Assembly (NCBI GenBank): GCA_964035575.1
Contig: OZ037914.1
Span: 1,132,213 to 1,196,212 of the forward strand
Origin: Rhynchopus sp. YZ270_cl-10
Taxonomy: Eukaryota; Euglenozoa; Diplonemea; Diplonemida; Diplonemidae
Length of the DNA stretch: 64,000 bases
Direction of reading: 5' to 3'
Under the pieces are notes generated by a model, which worked only from the letters and a program-made list of their open reading frames with translations, had not been told where the DNA came from and did no database searches. Below are positions 32,471-43,800 of the stretch, piece after piece. Position 1 is the first letter of the stretch. Each line of letters starts with the position of its first letter. Made by a program: the position numbers and the translations under genes.

Positions 32471-32638
32471 AAAAGAAGGATTATATTTTGTGCAACCAAA
32501 TATCAGCCTTTTTGTTTTCGGCTAGCCAACTCTGCAACCGATTCAGAAATCATGAGAGATGATTTCTGCAACCGATTCCAAAATCATGCGATATGATTTC
32601 TGATGTTATGCAAACGTGACCATGACATTAAAATTTCT
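32471..32638. repeat. 168-bp direct duplication R1, copy 1
   Basis: Matches 36905-37072, with no difference noticed by eye. Contains two hairpins built on AAATCAT-n5-ATGATTT, each after GCAACCGATTC. Confidence 0.85.
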
Positions 32639-32639
32639 A

Positions 32640-33150
32640 CAATTAGGAAATCATCGGTATGGTTTTCAAGGTTGTGTAAATCGCGAACGTGACACTAAAG
32701 AATCTCTGTTCACTTGATCTCTTAACGATGCTACGACTTGACGGTAGCTCGCTTCTTGAACTCTGATTCTACTTATTGTGTCCATACGGTTTTGCCCTAG
32801 GTGGTAGAGACTAGCCAACCCCCCCCTCTCCCCTCCCATCTCCCTCAGAGAAAAAGAAAGCCTCCCCTCTTGTTTCCCGGTTGGGCTTCCCTCGCCCCGT
32901 CCTGTTCGTCCTGTTCACGCTGGTGTCTGTTTCGTCCGTCTGTTTTGTGTTATCCGCGTGCACTCTTTTGTGTGCTGAATAAGCCCACGAGGCTTGGGTT
33001 CATCTTTAGATAGGTACTTGTGCTTTCATCGTGCTGGCATCGTACGTGGGTCAGCGGGAGGTGTCTGCATCATTAACTTCACTTTTAGATCTTGAATTGT
33101 TTATACGTATGGCTATATACACAAGTACTCTGACCCATTCTTCTACTGCT
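32640..33150. other. No gene seen
   Basis: A CT-rich stretch and a divergent repeat A at 32973-33010. There the stem has moved to AAGCC/GGCTT around CACGA. Confidence 0.45.
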
Positions 33151-34080
33151 ACAAATAACCACTCTTGCACTAGGTCTGCCTGAGTGAGCATCTGGTTTAG
33201 ATCACTGGATGACTACTGCTACTGCTACTGCTACTGCTACTGCTACTGCTACTGCTACTGCTACTGCTACTGCTACTGCTACTGCTACTGCTACTGCTAC
33301 TGCTACTGCTACTGCTACTGCTACTGCTACTGCTACAATAACCACTCTTGCACGAGGTCTGCCTGAGTGAGCATCTGGTTTAGATCACTGGATGACTACT
33401 GCTACTGCTACTGCTACTGCTACTGCTACTGCTACTGCTACTGCTACTGCTACTGCTACTGCTACTGCTACTGCTACTGCTACTGCTACTGCTACTGCTA
33501 CTGCTACTGCTACTGCTACTGCTACTGCTACTGCTACTGCTACTGCTACTGCTACTGCTACTGCTACTGCTACTGCTACTGCTACTGCTACTGCTACTGC
33601 TACTGCTACTGCTACTGCTACTGCTACTGCTACTGCTACTGCTACTGCTACAATAACCACTCTTGCACGAGGTCTGCCTGAGTGAGCATCTGGTTTAGAT
33701 CACTGGATGACTACTGCTACTGCTACTGTTACAATAACCACTCTTGCACTAGGTCTGCCTGAGTGAGCCTGGTTTAGATCACCGGATGACTACTGCTACT
33801 GCTACTGCTACAATAACCACTCTTGCACTAGGTCTGCCTGAGTGAGCCTGGTTTAGATCACCGGATGACTACTGCTACTGCTACTGCTACAATAACCACT
33901 CTTGCACTAGGTCTGCCTGAGTGAGCCTGGTTTAGATCACCGGATGACTACTGCTACTGCTACTGCTACAATAACCACTCTTGCACTAGGTCTGCCTGAG
34001 TGAGCATCTGGTTTAGATCACTGGATGACTACTGCTACTGCTACTGCTATAACTAACCACTCTTGCACTAGGTCTGCCTG
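33150..34080. repeat. Minisatellite with nested (CTACTG)n arrays
   Basis: About eight tandem units. Each has a roughly 60-nt constant part (CAATAACCACTCTTGCAC, GGTCTGCCTGAGTGAGC, GGTTTAGATCAC) followed by a hexanucleotide array. Array lengths differ strongly: about 124 bp (33213-33336), about 257 bp (33395-33651), then two to four units in the later copies. The later constant parts also share a 3-nt loss (GAGCCTGG for GAGCATCTGG), showing sub-lineages. Confidence 0.9.
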
Positions 34081-34302
34081 GGTTTTCAGACACTTCCTCT
34101 CTGTTCGCATGACTGTCTGGGTGTTGCAGTACTGAAGTGGTGTGCCAAGGGAGCAGTCAGGCAGCATAGTGCCACCCATGTCGCAGGTGTGGAACTCAGT
34201 GTGCTCCGGCAGCATGAGATAAGCTTTTATTGTTGTTTGTGCGTTTTCTGCCTGTGTGGACGCCTTGGGAGGTAAGACTAGCTGTGTGAATTCTCATTTT
34301 AA

Positions 34303-34870
34303 GGATGACTAAGCACGAGAGGCTTGGCTCTATCTTACACTCTTTTCTCTAATCTCATACTGTGCTGTTGCAGTGGTGTGTGATAGTGTGACCTCGGTTT
34401 TTCCTCAGGTGTCTGTTTGGGAGCTCTCACTTAATTTTTTTTTGAAGGTGTCTAGGCACGAGAGTCTGGCTTTTGCCCTTTCAATATTTTCTCTTTATCA
34501 ATCAGTGCTGTTTCAGTGGTTTATAAGATTTTGTCTTCAGGTTTTCCTCACTGTGGTCTGACTCCCTGTGTTGACTAGAGCACCCTTACCTGTGCACTGC
34601 TGCATGGCTGGTTTGGGAATCAGTCACCTCCACACAATGGTCTGTCTGTCTGTATGAAGTTGTACCTTTCGCTGAGCTTAAAGGCGACTTTGCACGTGAG
34701 GCTGGGTTTGCCTTGCAAGCCGTTCTCTAACTCAGACTGATCTGTCTCAGTGGTTTGTGGTAGTGTGTCTTGAGTCTTTTCCCTCAGACGCTAGTACTGT
34801 TACTTACTGTTGATGCTGACCAAGCGTGAGAGTCCTGGCTCATCCGACTTACTCGTGTCTCAGTGATGTG
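34303..34870 (+). repeat. Degenerate tandem array of repeat-A-bearing units
   Basis: Repeat-A-like cores at 34303, 34444, 34682 and 34815 (CACGAGAGGCTTGG, CACGAGAGTCTGG, CACGTGAGGCTGG, AGCGTGAGAGTCCTGG). Three are followed by TTCTCT..., TGTCTCAGTGGTTTGTG-like and CCTCAG motifs. The units have diverged by many substitutions. Confidence 0.6.
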
Positions 34871-34879
34871 GTGCTAGCT

Positions 34880-36717
34880 TCCTATCTGCTTGGTGTAAGG
34901 TAGCGTCCTTCCTCTTCTTCGTTCCCCTTCCTTTCATGCCTCATCTTGTTCGCCTCTTTCTCTCCAGTCTCTGTTACGTCTGTCGGGTCTGTGGTATATG
35001 TGTGATGTGTTATCTTGTGTCGAAGGTGGAGATGTACGGGAGGAGTGCGTTCCTCTTATGATCTGTAGTGGTACACTGCCACGGGAGGGCTTTGTATTTC
35101 ACGTCACGTTTATCACAGTCATGCAGTGCTGTTGGATTGGTTTGTGGACAGCTTGTGTGTGGTGTCTGCAGACTCCTCCTCTCGGTTTTCAATGTCTGCG
35201 TGTGAGTAGAGCTCTGACCGACCCGAGAGTGTGCTGGGTGGTTTTGAGTATCAAATTAGAGTGAATCTATTCGCATGGCTGCCTGCGTGTGATAGGAACT
35301 CTGACCTGCGAGGTTGTCTTGGTTGTTTGTAACAAGGTACTCTTCCTTCTTGGAGCTGTCGGAAACACTCCTGGTGTGGAGCGCCCCCTTTTGTACAGTT
35401 TTGATTTCTCTGAGATGCATGGACGGACGTTCCTGTTATTCTGTCCCTGGCTGTCATGAGAAAACTGTTGCGCCGAGTACAATACCCCAGCAGCAACCTC
35501 AATCTAATCCACACAGTGCTGCAGTGTCTCGAAAAGTTCTCCAACAGCACATTCAATTTTGCAAGGCCCCCCTTGCGCATTCCCTGCCTGTCCATCAGGG
35601 TATACATGACTTCTAGACCTACATGCCTGATGTATGAATAGAGGCTTTGCGGGTTTGCGGGTCTCGCAACGTTGTCGGTTCAGTCTTTCTCCTCCTGCGA
35701 TGTCCGGCGTTACTCTTTTTCAAGTGTGATTGGTTTGTCGTCCCGCTCTCGCGGACCATCTTCGTACCCACGGACGTGGTGGGGTCCCTACAGCGTCGAC
35801 CTTATGCGCCACCGCCCGCGACCCAGGCTGCGTGATAATGTGGGCACGGCGTCCGCCCCTGGGACCAGCAAGACTGCGTCTGCGACCGAGTGCTACTTCC
35901 CCAGCTACGACTTCATCTTCTCTGTACCTCGTGCGACGAGCACCACGACGATGCCGTAGGCGTGCACGACCTGCAGTGCCGCTGGGTTATGTCGCTCCGC
36001 CGCCAGTGACTGCGTCAGCCTAGAGTGGTGTATGGAACATCGACTGGCGCGTGACCAGCCACCTTGCAAGGTGGACACACGACACTCCAGGCCGTGGCTG
36101 TTTCATATCATCCTCCAGACGACCCGCCAGAGCGATCCTGACTACGGATGGAGGCAGCACGGACCTTGGCAGCGACGCGTGCTGTTCTGGCCGATGTGGT
36201 GGGTACCTCTGTGTCACAATGTCTGGACATCGAATTACTCTGGCATGTTTAACGACACTAAGCTGAGACCGTGTACCGATGTCGTGTCTGTGTTTGGGAC
36301 TGTGGTGCACCGCTTGGACTTCCGCACTTTCCGGGCCTACAACGGTGATGTGGCTGTGGTCGCTTGTGAGCCGGTGGAGGGCACTCCATGAATCTGATGC
36401 TGGGCGAGAATCCTTCTGTGCCGAATGCCTTCTGCGTGCCGAGCGGCAGGTCTGGGAAGCTGGTGGTGTGTTCAACGACGACTATCAATGTGGGCGTCGG
36501 CGGTGGTGGCTGGCTGTACGTGTGATATTGGGTGTGGCTCGACGCGTCGTACAGCTGCATGAGCTTGTGTGCGATACGCTAGACTTCAACGTTAAGTATG
36601 ACACGAACCCTTGCCGCGCAGAGCTCTCCCTGACATCATGGTTCCGTCGTTCTCGTCCTTCTTCATCCCGATGAACTCCTCACCTGCGTTGGGATATGAA
36701 AGCCAGAGATCTGCGTT
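34880..36717. other. Homopolymer-poor, GC-richer stretch; possible decayed genes
   Basis: Several overlapping frames of 90-130 codons, none dominant and none recognised. 35672-36674 reads as three consecutive GC-rich + frames, for example RLDFRTFRAYNGDVAVVACE. It may be a decayed gene or foreign DNA. A short repeat C lies at 35069-35112. Confidence 0.3.
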
Positions 36718-36908
36718 GGGGATTTCATTATCTCTGAAGCTTTCTGGATTTCTCAAATTATCGTAGCGGTTCAGATCTCGAATTCCATCTGAAAGAATTC
36801 CAGTGACGAGATCAAAACACGCACGATTCTTCCCATCGCAGTTGAGCGATTCGGTAAGCTCAAGCAAACAAACAAAAGGTTAAAGAGTTTGGCGTTACGA
36901 AAACAAAA
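36718..36908. repeat. 191-bp direct duplication R2, copy 1
   Basis: Matches 39389-39579, no difference noticed by eye. The minus strand encodes a 50-codon open segment (SLNCDGKNRACFDLVTGIL in the middle) that I do not recognise. Confidence 0.85.
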
Positions 36909-37072
36909 GAAGGATTATATTTTGTGCAACCAAATATCAGCCTTTTTGTTTTCGGCTAGCCAACTCTGCAACCGATTCAGAAATCATGAGAGATGATTTC
37001 TGCAACCGATTCCAAAATCATGCGATATGATTTCTGATGTTATGCAAACGTGACCATGACATTAAAATTTCT
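36905..37072. repeat. 168-bp direct duplication R1, copy 2
   Basis: Abuts R2 copy 1 with a 4-bp AAAA overlap. So this locus joins two pieces that are each found separately, 4.4 kb upstream and 2.7 kb downstream. Confidence 0.85.
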
Positions 37073-39240
37073 CCCACCCACCCGCTCCTGAGTAACTCTC
37101 TACGGTATCGTGGTTCACGTTTATCCTTGCAGCCCTCGTGGGGCAGTCACGCAATGACACCAAGGCCTTGTAGCTTCGGCCTGCGACACTGTCTTGGGAA
37201 TGACGGACACCGTCGTTATTCCCTTAGTTGCTGGGCACACCCTCCCTGACTAGGTCGTTATGTCTGCCCTCTCTTCATCTGCCCTCCATGCACCTCACCG
37301 CTTCCTCCTGCACTTCATAGTGATCTTGTGGGTGGTCAACGCTCGTTATATACCTTGACGGCAACGCTGGCTTCCATCCTCGCACCTGGCCTACACTGCT
37401 TAAGATGACCTGCGGGACGGGTGCCAGACAGTCGGGACGGAGACCCCCGCTCGGCGCCGTAGAGGTCGTTTGCACTGGGCGTATTCATAGTGATGATGAA
37501 CACCACGCTGTCCATCCTCGTGTACGGCTGGTCGTCAGCGCAGGTGCTGACGGTATACTCCGCAGTCTTCGCTGAGTTTGGACGCTGTGCGGGTGTTTAG
37601 CTGGACCATGTACCAACCTGCGTAAGCCCTCCTTCTCCATGTGCCTACCCAAACGACACAGCCTAGCAATGGACGTCTCGTGGTGAGGCTGATCCCTGGG
37701 TGCAAGATTCTACCCGTCGCTGTAGGATTGCTGCTGCTGCTGCTGCTGCTGCTGCGGTGTTTTTCGTACTGTGTGTGTAAGAAGAGAACGTTTGCCATCC
37801 GATCAAAGGCTTGCAATATCAATCCTTCTCTCAGGACGCCTCAGTCATGCACGCCGCCTGTGCCCTGTTGCAGCGCTTCTCCACGTCTTCTCTGTCAACG
37901 TCACACAACTTTCTGGCCACAGCTTCACTTCACATTCGTCCCTACTGTAGGGTGGCGCGTTCATCTAGGGTGCACGGATAAGATGCCGACACCTCTTCTT
38001 CCACAGCTCGTGAATGTGTGGCAGTCGGGTTTTGCGCAGTCCACATCACTGCCGCCACAGGAGCAGGCGGTCCTTACCACGATCTACCTGGAGGTGATGC
38101 GCTACTTCGAGGCTATGTGCACTGGCTGATCACTGATGGTCGGCTTGCACTCCTCCCCGAGATGCGTGACTGCTAGTTGCTGACCGACCACACCTACGAA
38201 GTGCAGAGGCAAGGTATCGCCAGAGGGTTTGGATAGGTATCGTCTGAGCACTGCGTTCTTGTTCTTGAGTAGCTTAGCAGTATGGCGAAGGCGCTAGGTG
38301 ATGGCGGCTTAGTTGAAAAGAAGGCGCAGATGGGCAAAGGTCTATGTTGCTGTCGCATGCGTCGTGTTTACTTGCCTTTGGTAAGGTCTCTAAGAAAACG
38401 AACCACTTTCTTTCTACATCACGTCTTGAGAGGCACGTCATTCCTACTGTGCTTGTGGTTCCGCTGATGCCGGCAGGCAAGAACCCCTTTATACAGGACC
38501 GCGACCCTGACTAAGTTTGCCATGACCGCAGTTCTTCATAGCTCCTTTATACTCCAGAGTTCAGTGGCCTTCGCTAAAACACTCCAACCGGTAGTAACCC
38601 ATACGGTGCATTCCATTGTGGCTCATTCCAATGCTTTGCGAGAAAGACCCAAAGGAGGAATACTGAGTTGTTTAGAAGGACCCGCAGACCCGAAGCTATG
38701 GGGTGTGAGCGAATCCAGTCTGCACGGACAAGAGGGAGTGATGAGGCTTCTTCTAAGAGGTTGTCATCATAATCCCTGCGGTTAAGATCAACCGGAAAGG
38801 TAAGAGTGTCCTAATGCAGGCCGGCCAGAGGCTAGCTGTAGAGTGCTTTCTCTGGGTAGAAGGCCCCGCTCTTCAGCATTCCCCTCGGTCGCGTGGTCGC
38901 TTAAATGAGAGCTGCGTTCGCTGCTAGAACTTCGTCGGGCTCCGTTTCTTTTCTGCTGTGCGTGACACAAGATTTTTCTTTACGGAGAGATCGAAATCCA
39001 TCTCTTCACGACTCCGTGTTCCGCTATGCACTGGCAGACGTCTTCCTGCTCCGGAGCAGTGAAGTGACCTCTGCAAGACATTCCCACGGATGCCCCCCCC
39101 CCCGACTGCGCTCAAACGGATTAGGGCCGTCGAGGCATTCAATATGTCAGGATGCTAGATGCCTCGTTTCGTGGCTTACCGGCTTCGTCATTTTATACGT
39201 TCATCTGGCTGATGAGTGGAAGCCGATGTAGTACATATCA
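37073..39240. other. Homopolymer-poor stretch, no recognised gene
   Basis: Contains a (CTG)9 run at 37730-37756. A + frame at 37641-38129 crosses it (poly-Leu) and ends VNVWQSGFAQSTSLPPQEQA...; no family recognised. Confidence 0.35.
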
Positions 39241-39264
39241 GATGTAAACCACGAAATGGATTGT

Positions 39265-39357
39265 AGGATTGCATGGTTGGAGTCCACCCCCCGGTACAGC
39301 CGGTCACATACCATGGTTCACTGTTCACGAGTGGTCTGTTGTATTTCAAGTCAAGTC
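39265..39357 (+). repeat. Repeat C, long form
   Basis: AGGATTGCATGGTTGGAGTC, CACCCCCCGGTAC, later ACTGTTCACGAGTGGTCTGT and TGTATTTCAAGTCAAG. Confidence 0.65.
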
Positions 39358-39388
39358 TTATTTGAATTCCGTTTTTCGCGCCCACCCT

Positions 39389-39579
39389 GGGGATTTCATT
39401 ATCTCTGAAGCTTTCTGGATTTCTCAAATTATCGTAGCGGTTCAGATCTCGAATTCCATCTGAAAGAATTCCAGTGACGAGATCAAAACACGCACGATTC
39501 TTCCCATCGCAGTTGAGCGATTCGGTAAGCTCAAGCAAACAAACAAAAGGTTAAAGAGTTTGGCGTTACGAAAACAAAA
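39389..39579. repeat. 191-bp direct duplication R2, copy 2
   Basis: Second copy of 36718-36908; it is followed by a different sequence (CAAAATAATTGG) rather than by R1. Confidence 0.85.
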
Positions 39580-39589
39580 AACAAAATAA

Positions 39590-39681
39590 TTGGTGTGATT
39601 CAGGCTATATTAAGATTTGCGGAGCACCTTCGGGAGAACCACGGGGGAACCACGGAGAATCCGTTTGGGTGATCACACCAA
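39590..39681. mobile_element. Small element with inverted ends
   Basis: TTGGTGTGAT at the left is exactly inverted at the right (ATCACACCAA), 92 bp overall. No duplication of target found. Confidence 0.5.
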
Positions 39682-39793
39682 AATATCATTTTATTTTATT
39701 TTGTTGCTCCCTTTTGTACCCAACCACAGGTTGGCATTCCAGTGCTTACAGTTATCCTCATTCACTTCTATCTGGCGTCCCCACCTAATGGTG

Positions 39794-39912
39794 GCAGTAT
39801 CGTGATGGGAGCCCAGTGGAATACGCAAAAAATACATCAAAAAGATACATCACAATACACGGTGTATTGTGATGTATTTTGCATATTCCATGGGCTCCCA
39901 TCACAATACTGC
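39794..39912. mobile_element. Foldback element
   Basis: GCAGTATCGTGATGGGAGCC at the left and its near-exact inverse at the right. The arms run about 50 nt to an AATACACGGTGTATT centre, with only a few mismatches and a short arm length difference. Confidence 0.7.
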
Positions 39913-42016
39913 TCTGCTACCATACCCCGCACCCCCATCCCGCCCCATTTATTTTTGAAGGATGTACGCTGGATCGAGATACGCGAAAAAAGGGAGGGTC
40001 ACATTTCGATTGTGATCAACGTAACCTAAGCACGAGAGAGAGGCTAGGGTTCATTTTTCTAAGCATTTTCAGGTATACTGTCGGGGGTATTTCCCAAGCT
40101 TTCAGTACTCTTCGATTCATGTGTTCGCACAAACGACTTTGCCCCCCCCCCGCCCCTTTCTGCTATTGCACAGGGGACCAGTAGGCGAAACCGCAAAGTG
40201 GACTCGGCAGGTGAAATGACGACAGGTGGAACCTGTCAACTCGGCAGAATTCACATATCGACCCCCACCACGTGACTCTGCCTGTCTTCGCACCTACTGT
40301 TCTGCTGTGCAGAGTATCCGTTTTTATCTTGTTCTAGTGTCTTATCCAAGATCCATGTTTCTGTTTATTTTCTTCCATCTTTTCATACGAGTAGAACGGT
40401 CACGACGGGAAAAATTTTTTTTTTTCGAGGATCGTGAGAAAAATATGTTTACGAGTTTGCGGGTTTACTTGTATGCCTTTTATGTTTATGTTTTTCACTC
40501 TAAGATGTGTTATTTTTGTGCCAATAAGGCCCATTTTTTTCCCCATCTGAAGTTGTATTTTTACCTTTTGTTCTCCCCTGCCAGGGTTTAATTTTTTCTC
40601 CTTTTTTTTTTGCCGCTTTCTTTTCTCCAAAACAGGCGACCACAGTTTCACTCTTGCAAGGTGACCAATAAGCACAGAGATAGGCAGAGAGCTTTGCTTC
40701 ATTGTCTTACGAGTTATTTTATTCTGTGGCTCAAACGGGAACATTTCAAGGTGACCAATCAGGACTCAAGATTATTTACCAATCGTTCTGGTTTGGGAGG
40801 GTTCCCGGCTGGCGAGGCCTCTTCCAATCCGTACCCCAGTTTCCCTAGGGGGGGACCTCATGGCTTCACTGGCTAGGGCTCCAGCAGGTCCCTCCACACA
40901 TGTATTATGCCTGCCCCCAGCACCCAGGGCAGCATACCCAGCACCTTTTACCCCCCAGACCTTTATCGAGTTCCAGGAGGAGTGTCACAAAGGGGCCCCG
41001 GGTGCCATATAACGTCCAGCCCAGGAGACCAGGACGAAGAAATTACAGCTGGTCGGAATGTGGTCTTTCTCTTTAGGTACGCTGTCACAAGAGGGCTTTG
41101 TATTTCAAGTCAACTTTTCTTTTCTTTTTTCTTCTTCTTCTTTTTTTTGAAAACATAGATTTGCCACGCATCTCCAATAAACGTTTCTATAAACCTTAAA
41201 TATGTGTAGCCTGAATTCGTCTTTCATTTTTTTCTTTTTTTTCCTCTTTGTCTTCGCTTCCTCGCGGCCTAAGTTGTGTAGGAATTTCCCTCTTAGATGT
41301 CTGTGCACGATCGGCACATGCCTCTCATGGGAGGGTCTTTTTTTTCCCTTGGATAACTACACCCTTACTACAGCAAGTTGAGGCTCAGTTATTATCCTAC
41401 CGTTGTTTTTCTTTATTTACAACCTCTTCTTCCTTCTTCCTTATACCTCGCCTAAGGACAATCTTGCTTTTAAGGTTTTTCAGGGCGACTAAGTTTTTCC
41501 CCCTTTCCCCATTCCATATTCAATATTGTTCTTCACTTACACAAAAAAATAAAATACCACACCCTAGGGGGAAGTGTGCTGTCTGTGCCCCCCCCAAAAG
41601 CGGCCAGGGGTAAGGGCAGGTGTCACATAATGTGTCTACCCGCTCACCAAAAAAGCACCCAACGGTACCCGTTAGCTTGACGCTGAGTAAAGGCAGCAGT
41701 CGGATCGCAAGACTCGGCTAGCCAAAAGAGAACAACACGTGCCGCTGGAGGGCAAGTAGTCAGTTAAAAAAGGGGGGTGTGGAGAGATGAAATGTGTGCA
41801 AAGAGAATGAAGAGAGAGGCTTTGTGCATGCATCTTTTTTAACGTTTTCTTTTCCCTTTTTTTTACCCCCTGGCGCCGGATTTTTTTTGTTTATTTTGCC
41901 CTTTTTTTTTTTTTGTTTATTTTTTTTTCTGTTCCCCTTTCACCGGATTTAAAAAAAAACTATTTTAACCAAAAACAAACTCTGTTTTAGAGATACAAAA
42001 AAAAGCTTTTCTCTAT
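39913..42016. other. Gene-free region with repeats A and C
   Basis: Repeat A at 40021-40070 and 40660-40710, repeat C at 41075-41120. A GC-rich block (40800-41060) and another at 41570-41760 have no recognised coding or RNA gene. A (TTTT/CC)-rich run leads to an acceptor at 42030. Confidence 0.45.
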
Positions 42017-42151
42017 ATGTTTCCCTACAGTCCTAGAGGCATGCCCCTTCCCTTCCCTTCCCAAAGCCAACACTTCAAACCACAGATTGCTTCTTGTTTT
42101 TATCAAAAAGAACAAAACACTTCTTTAGTTTATTCTCAAAGAAACACACAA

Positions 42152-42946
42152 ATGTCGATCTACTCGATGCTCGTTCTCCTTGCTGTGGTTGCGACTGCGT
42201 CTGCCCAGATCCAGCTGACCACCTGCTCACGCGATATTGACTGCCGTACCTACAGTGATGCTATTGCAACCTGCTCGTCGGGCGGCTGCTCGTGCACAGC
42301 CCCCGACACCACTGATTTCTGCAGTGGAAACTCCACAGGAACCACTGGTGTGACGTACGTGTTCTCCTTCAACTTTGAGTGCGACGTGTTCTTCTCTTCT
42401 GCATCGCTCATCAGCACACTGCGTCTGTCCATTGAGCAGACTGTGTCCCTTGGAGAGATCAGCTACGAAATCACCTTCTCATGTGGATCTGTGGAGCTTG
42501 TTGTGACCGGAGACTTCCCTGTGGCAAGCGTTGCCACCATTGGTGCGGACCTCCAGACCAGCGTGGAGGCTGCCATTGTGGACACCGATCTGGCGAACAC
42601 CCTGACTTCAAGCGGCGCAAGCGTGGACGCAGGCACCACCACTGAGAGGTGCACTGTGTCGTCGCCGTCTGCCACAGCTGTGTACGTTGCTGCCACGAAC
42701 ACATGCACAGTGACAAGCTGTGTGTCTGGCTACGAGCTCCAGACGAACGCACCGAACTACGTCGCAACCTGTGTGGAGGTGGTGGTGGACAGCGACGACG
42801 ATCTGACTGACGGAGCCATCGCTGCGATTGTGCTCGGATGTGTGGCATTCTGTGCCCTCATGGTCGCTGCCGTCTTCATCGTCTTCTCCAAGAAGCCCGA
42901 GGCCGTCGAGATGGAGGAGAACAAAAACGAGCCCATCGATGTCTAA
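42152..42946 (+). CDS. Type I membrane protein, small secreted-domain ectodomain
   Basis: 264 residues. Signal peptide 1-18 (MSIYSMLVLLAVVATASA). The ectodomain (19-219) begins with a cysteine-rich stretch (TTCSRDIDC...ATCSSGGCSC, residues about 21-57). A Ser/Thr/Val-rich beta-like part follows, then a second Cys cluster (NTCTVTSCVSGYEL). One helix at about 221-245 (IAAIVLGCVAFCALMVAAVF) and a short acidic tail of about 19 residues with Lys after the helix, which fits a cytoplasmic C-terminus. An in-frame extension to 42017 crosses the CTACAG acceptor at 42030 and A-rich leader, so the ATG at 42152 was chosen because it starts the signal peptide. It may be a surface receptor or adhesion protein; no family recognised. 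GC and codon use match the other host genes. Confidence 0.85.
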   Translation: MSIYSMLVLLAVVATASAQIQLTTCSRDIDCRTYSDAIATCSSGGCSCTAPDTTDFCSGNSTGTTGVTYVFSFNFECDVFFSSASLISTLRLSIEQTVSLGEISYEITFSCGSVELVVTGDFPVASVATIGADLQTSVEAAIVDTDLANTLTSSGASVDAGTTTERCTVSSPSATAVYVAATNTCTVTSCVSGYELQTNAPNYVATCVEVVVDSDDDLTDGAIAAIVLGCVAFCALMVAAVFIVFSKKPEAVEMEENKNEPIDV

Positions 42947-43368
42947 AATAATACGAACAGAAAAGAAAATAGTGTTGTAAGCATTCAACGTGGTTGTGTA
43001 ACTTAAGTTTTCCTTTTTTTTTGGAGGGCTTCTTGTGGGGCAGAAAAAATCAAAAAAAAAAAATATCAGTGTTTTTGAATATTTCATACATACCATTGGA
43101 GGAGTCAGCAATGTATGTAACTTAAATTTTTGAAAAAAATCTTCGTCACATAAAGTTACACAGCCATGAATGTCCACAACAAAAGATAAAAAATATAGTG
43201 AACGGTTTGGCAACCCTCCCTTACCCCCCCCTTTTTTTTTTTTGCTCTGACGCACGCCTCCCTCCTCCGTGTGGTGGAGGTGGGGTGGTTTCCTCAGGGC
43301 TGCACAATAATAAAAAAAAGGGGGGGGAGGGAGAGTTGCCAAGAAAAAAAAAACTCAAATAATGTAAG

Positions 43369-43420
43369 TATAGTGGAGCTTCATCCATCGGGTGTGCGAC
43401 ATGAACACTTTTCATTCAAA
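43369..43420 (+). repeat. Repeat E, copy 3
   Basis: TATAGTGGAGCTTCATCCAT, CGGGTG, then a diverged end ACACTTTTCATTCAAAAA. Confidence 0.5.
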
Positions 43421-43622
43421 AAAAAAAAAATTTTTTTTAAAGGACCCTGGGTTACACCCCCTCCTGGTGGGTGTTCCGAGGTCATTAAAAAAAAAACCAT
43501 ACCCCTCTCTCCTCACATTACATTCAAACTGCGCATTGCTTTGCTTTTTTTTTTTTTTTTCTTTTTTGTTCTGGCTTTTCCCTTCCCTACCCCTTCCCAT
43601 TATGTTGTGTCTTTTTTCTTAA

Positions 43623-43670
43623 GGTGACTAAGCACGAGAGCGCTTAGGTTCGTCTTTTGATATATTTTTT
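43623..43670 (+). repeat. Repeat A copy
   Basis: GGTGACTAAGCACGAGAGCG, CTTAGGTTCGTCTTTTGA. One extra loop base; stem intact. Confidence 0.7.
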
Positions 43671-43764
43671 TTTCCCTCCGTAATTTGCAAACAAAGAAGA
43701 GTCGTGGATTTACCCTTCCCTCGCAGACTGGCTAGGAAACTCTCTCCACTGATTGTGATAAAAA

Positions 43765-43800
43765 GGTGGCTAAGCAGGAGAGGCTTAGGTTCATCTTATG
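43765..43800 (+). repeat. Repeat A copy
   Basis: GGTGGCTAAGCAGGAGAGGC then TTAGGTTCATCTTATG. TGGCTAAGCAGG happens to fit the tRNA A-box consensus, but no B-box is found at normal distance. Confidence 0.7.

Noticed and set aside
33184-33681. Long open frames across the CTACTG arrays
   Set aside because: They are by-products of a hexanucleotide repeat with no stop in any frame.
33150-34080. CRISPR-like array (constant repeats separated by variable pieces)
   Set aside because: The variable pieces are one microsatellite of different lengths, and the genome is eukaryotic.
40208-40290. Third copy of repeat I
   Set aside because: Only CAGGT-GGA-ACCTG and ATCGACCCCC resemble it; too little to call.
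41570-41760. Possible structural RNA gene in a GC-rich block
   Set aside because: Some small stems but no match to 5S, SRP, RNase P or spliceosomal RNA motifs I know.
42017-42151. N-terminal extension of the type I membrane protein
   Set aside because: Crosses a splice acceptor and puts the signal peptide at residue 46.
43765-43800. tRNA gene from an A-box match in repeat A
   Set aside because: No B-box at normal spacing and no cloverleaf; the match is chance or a far relic.
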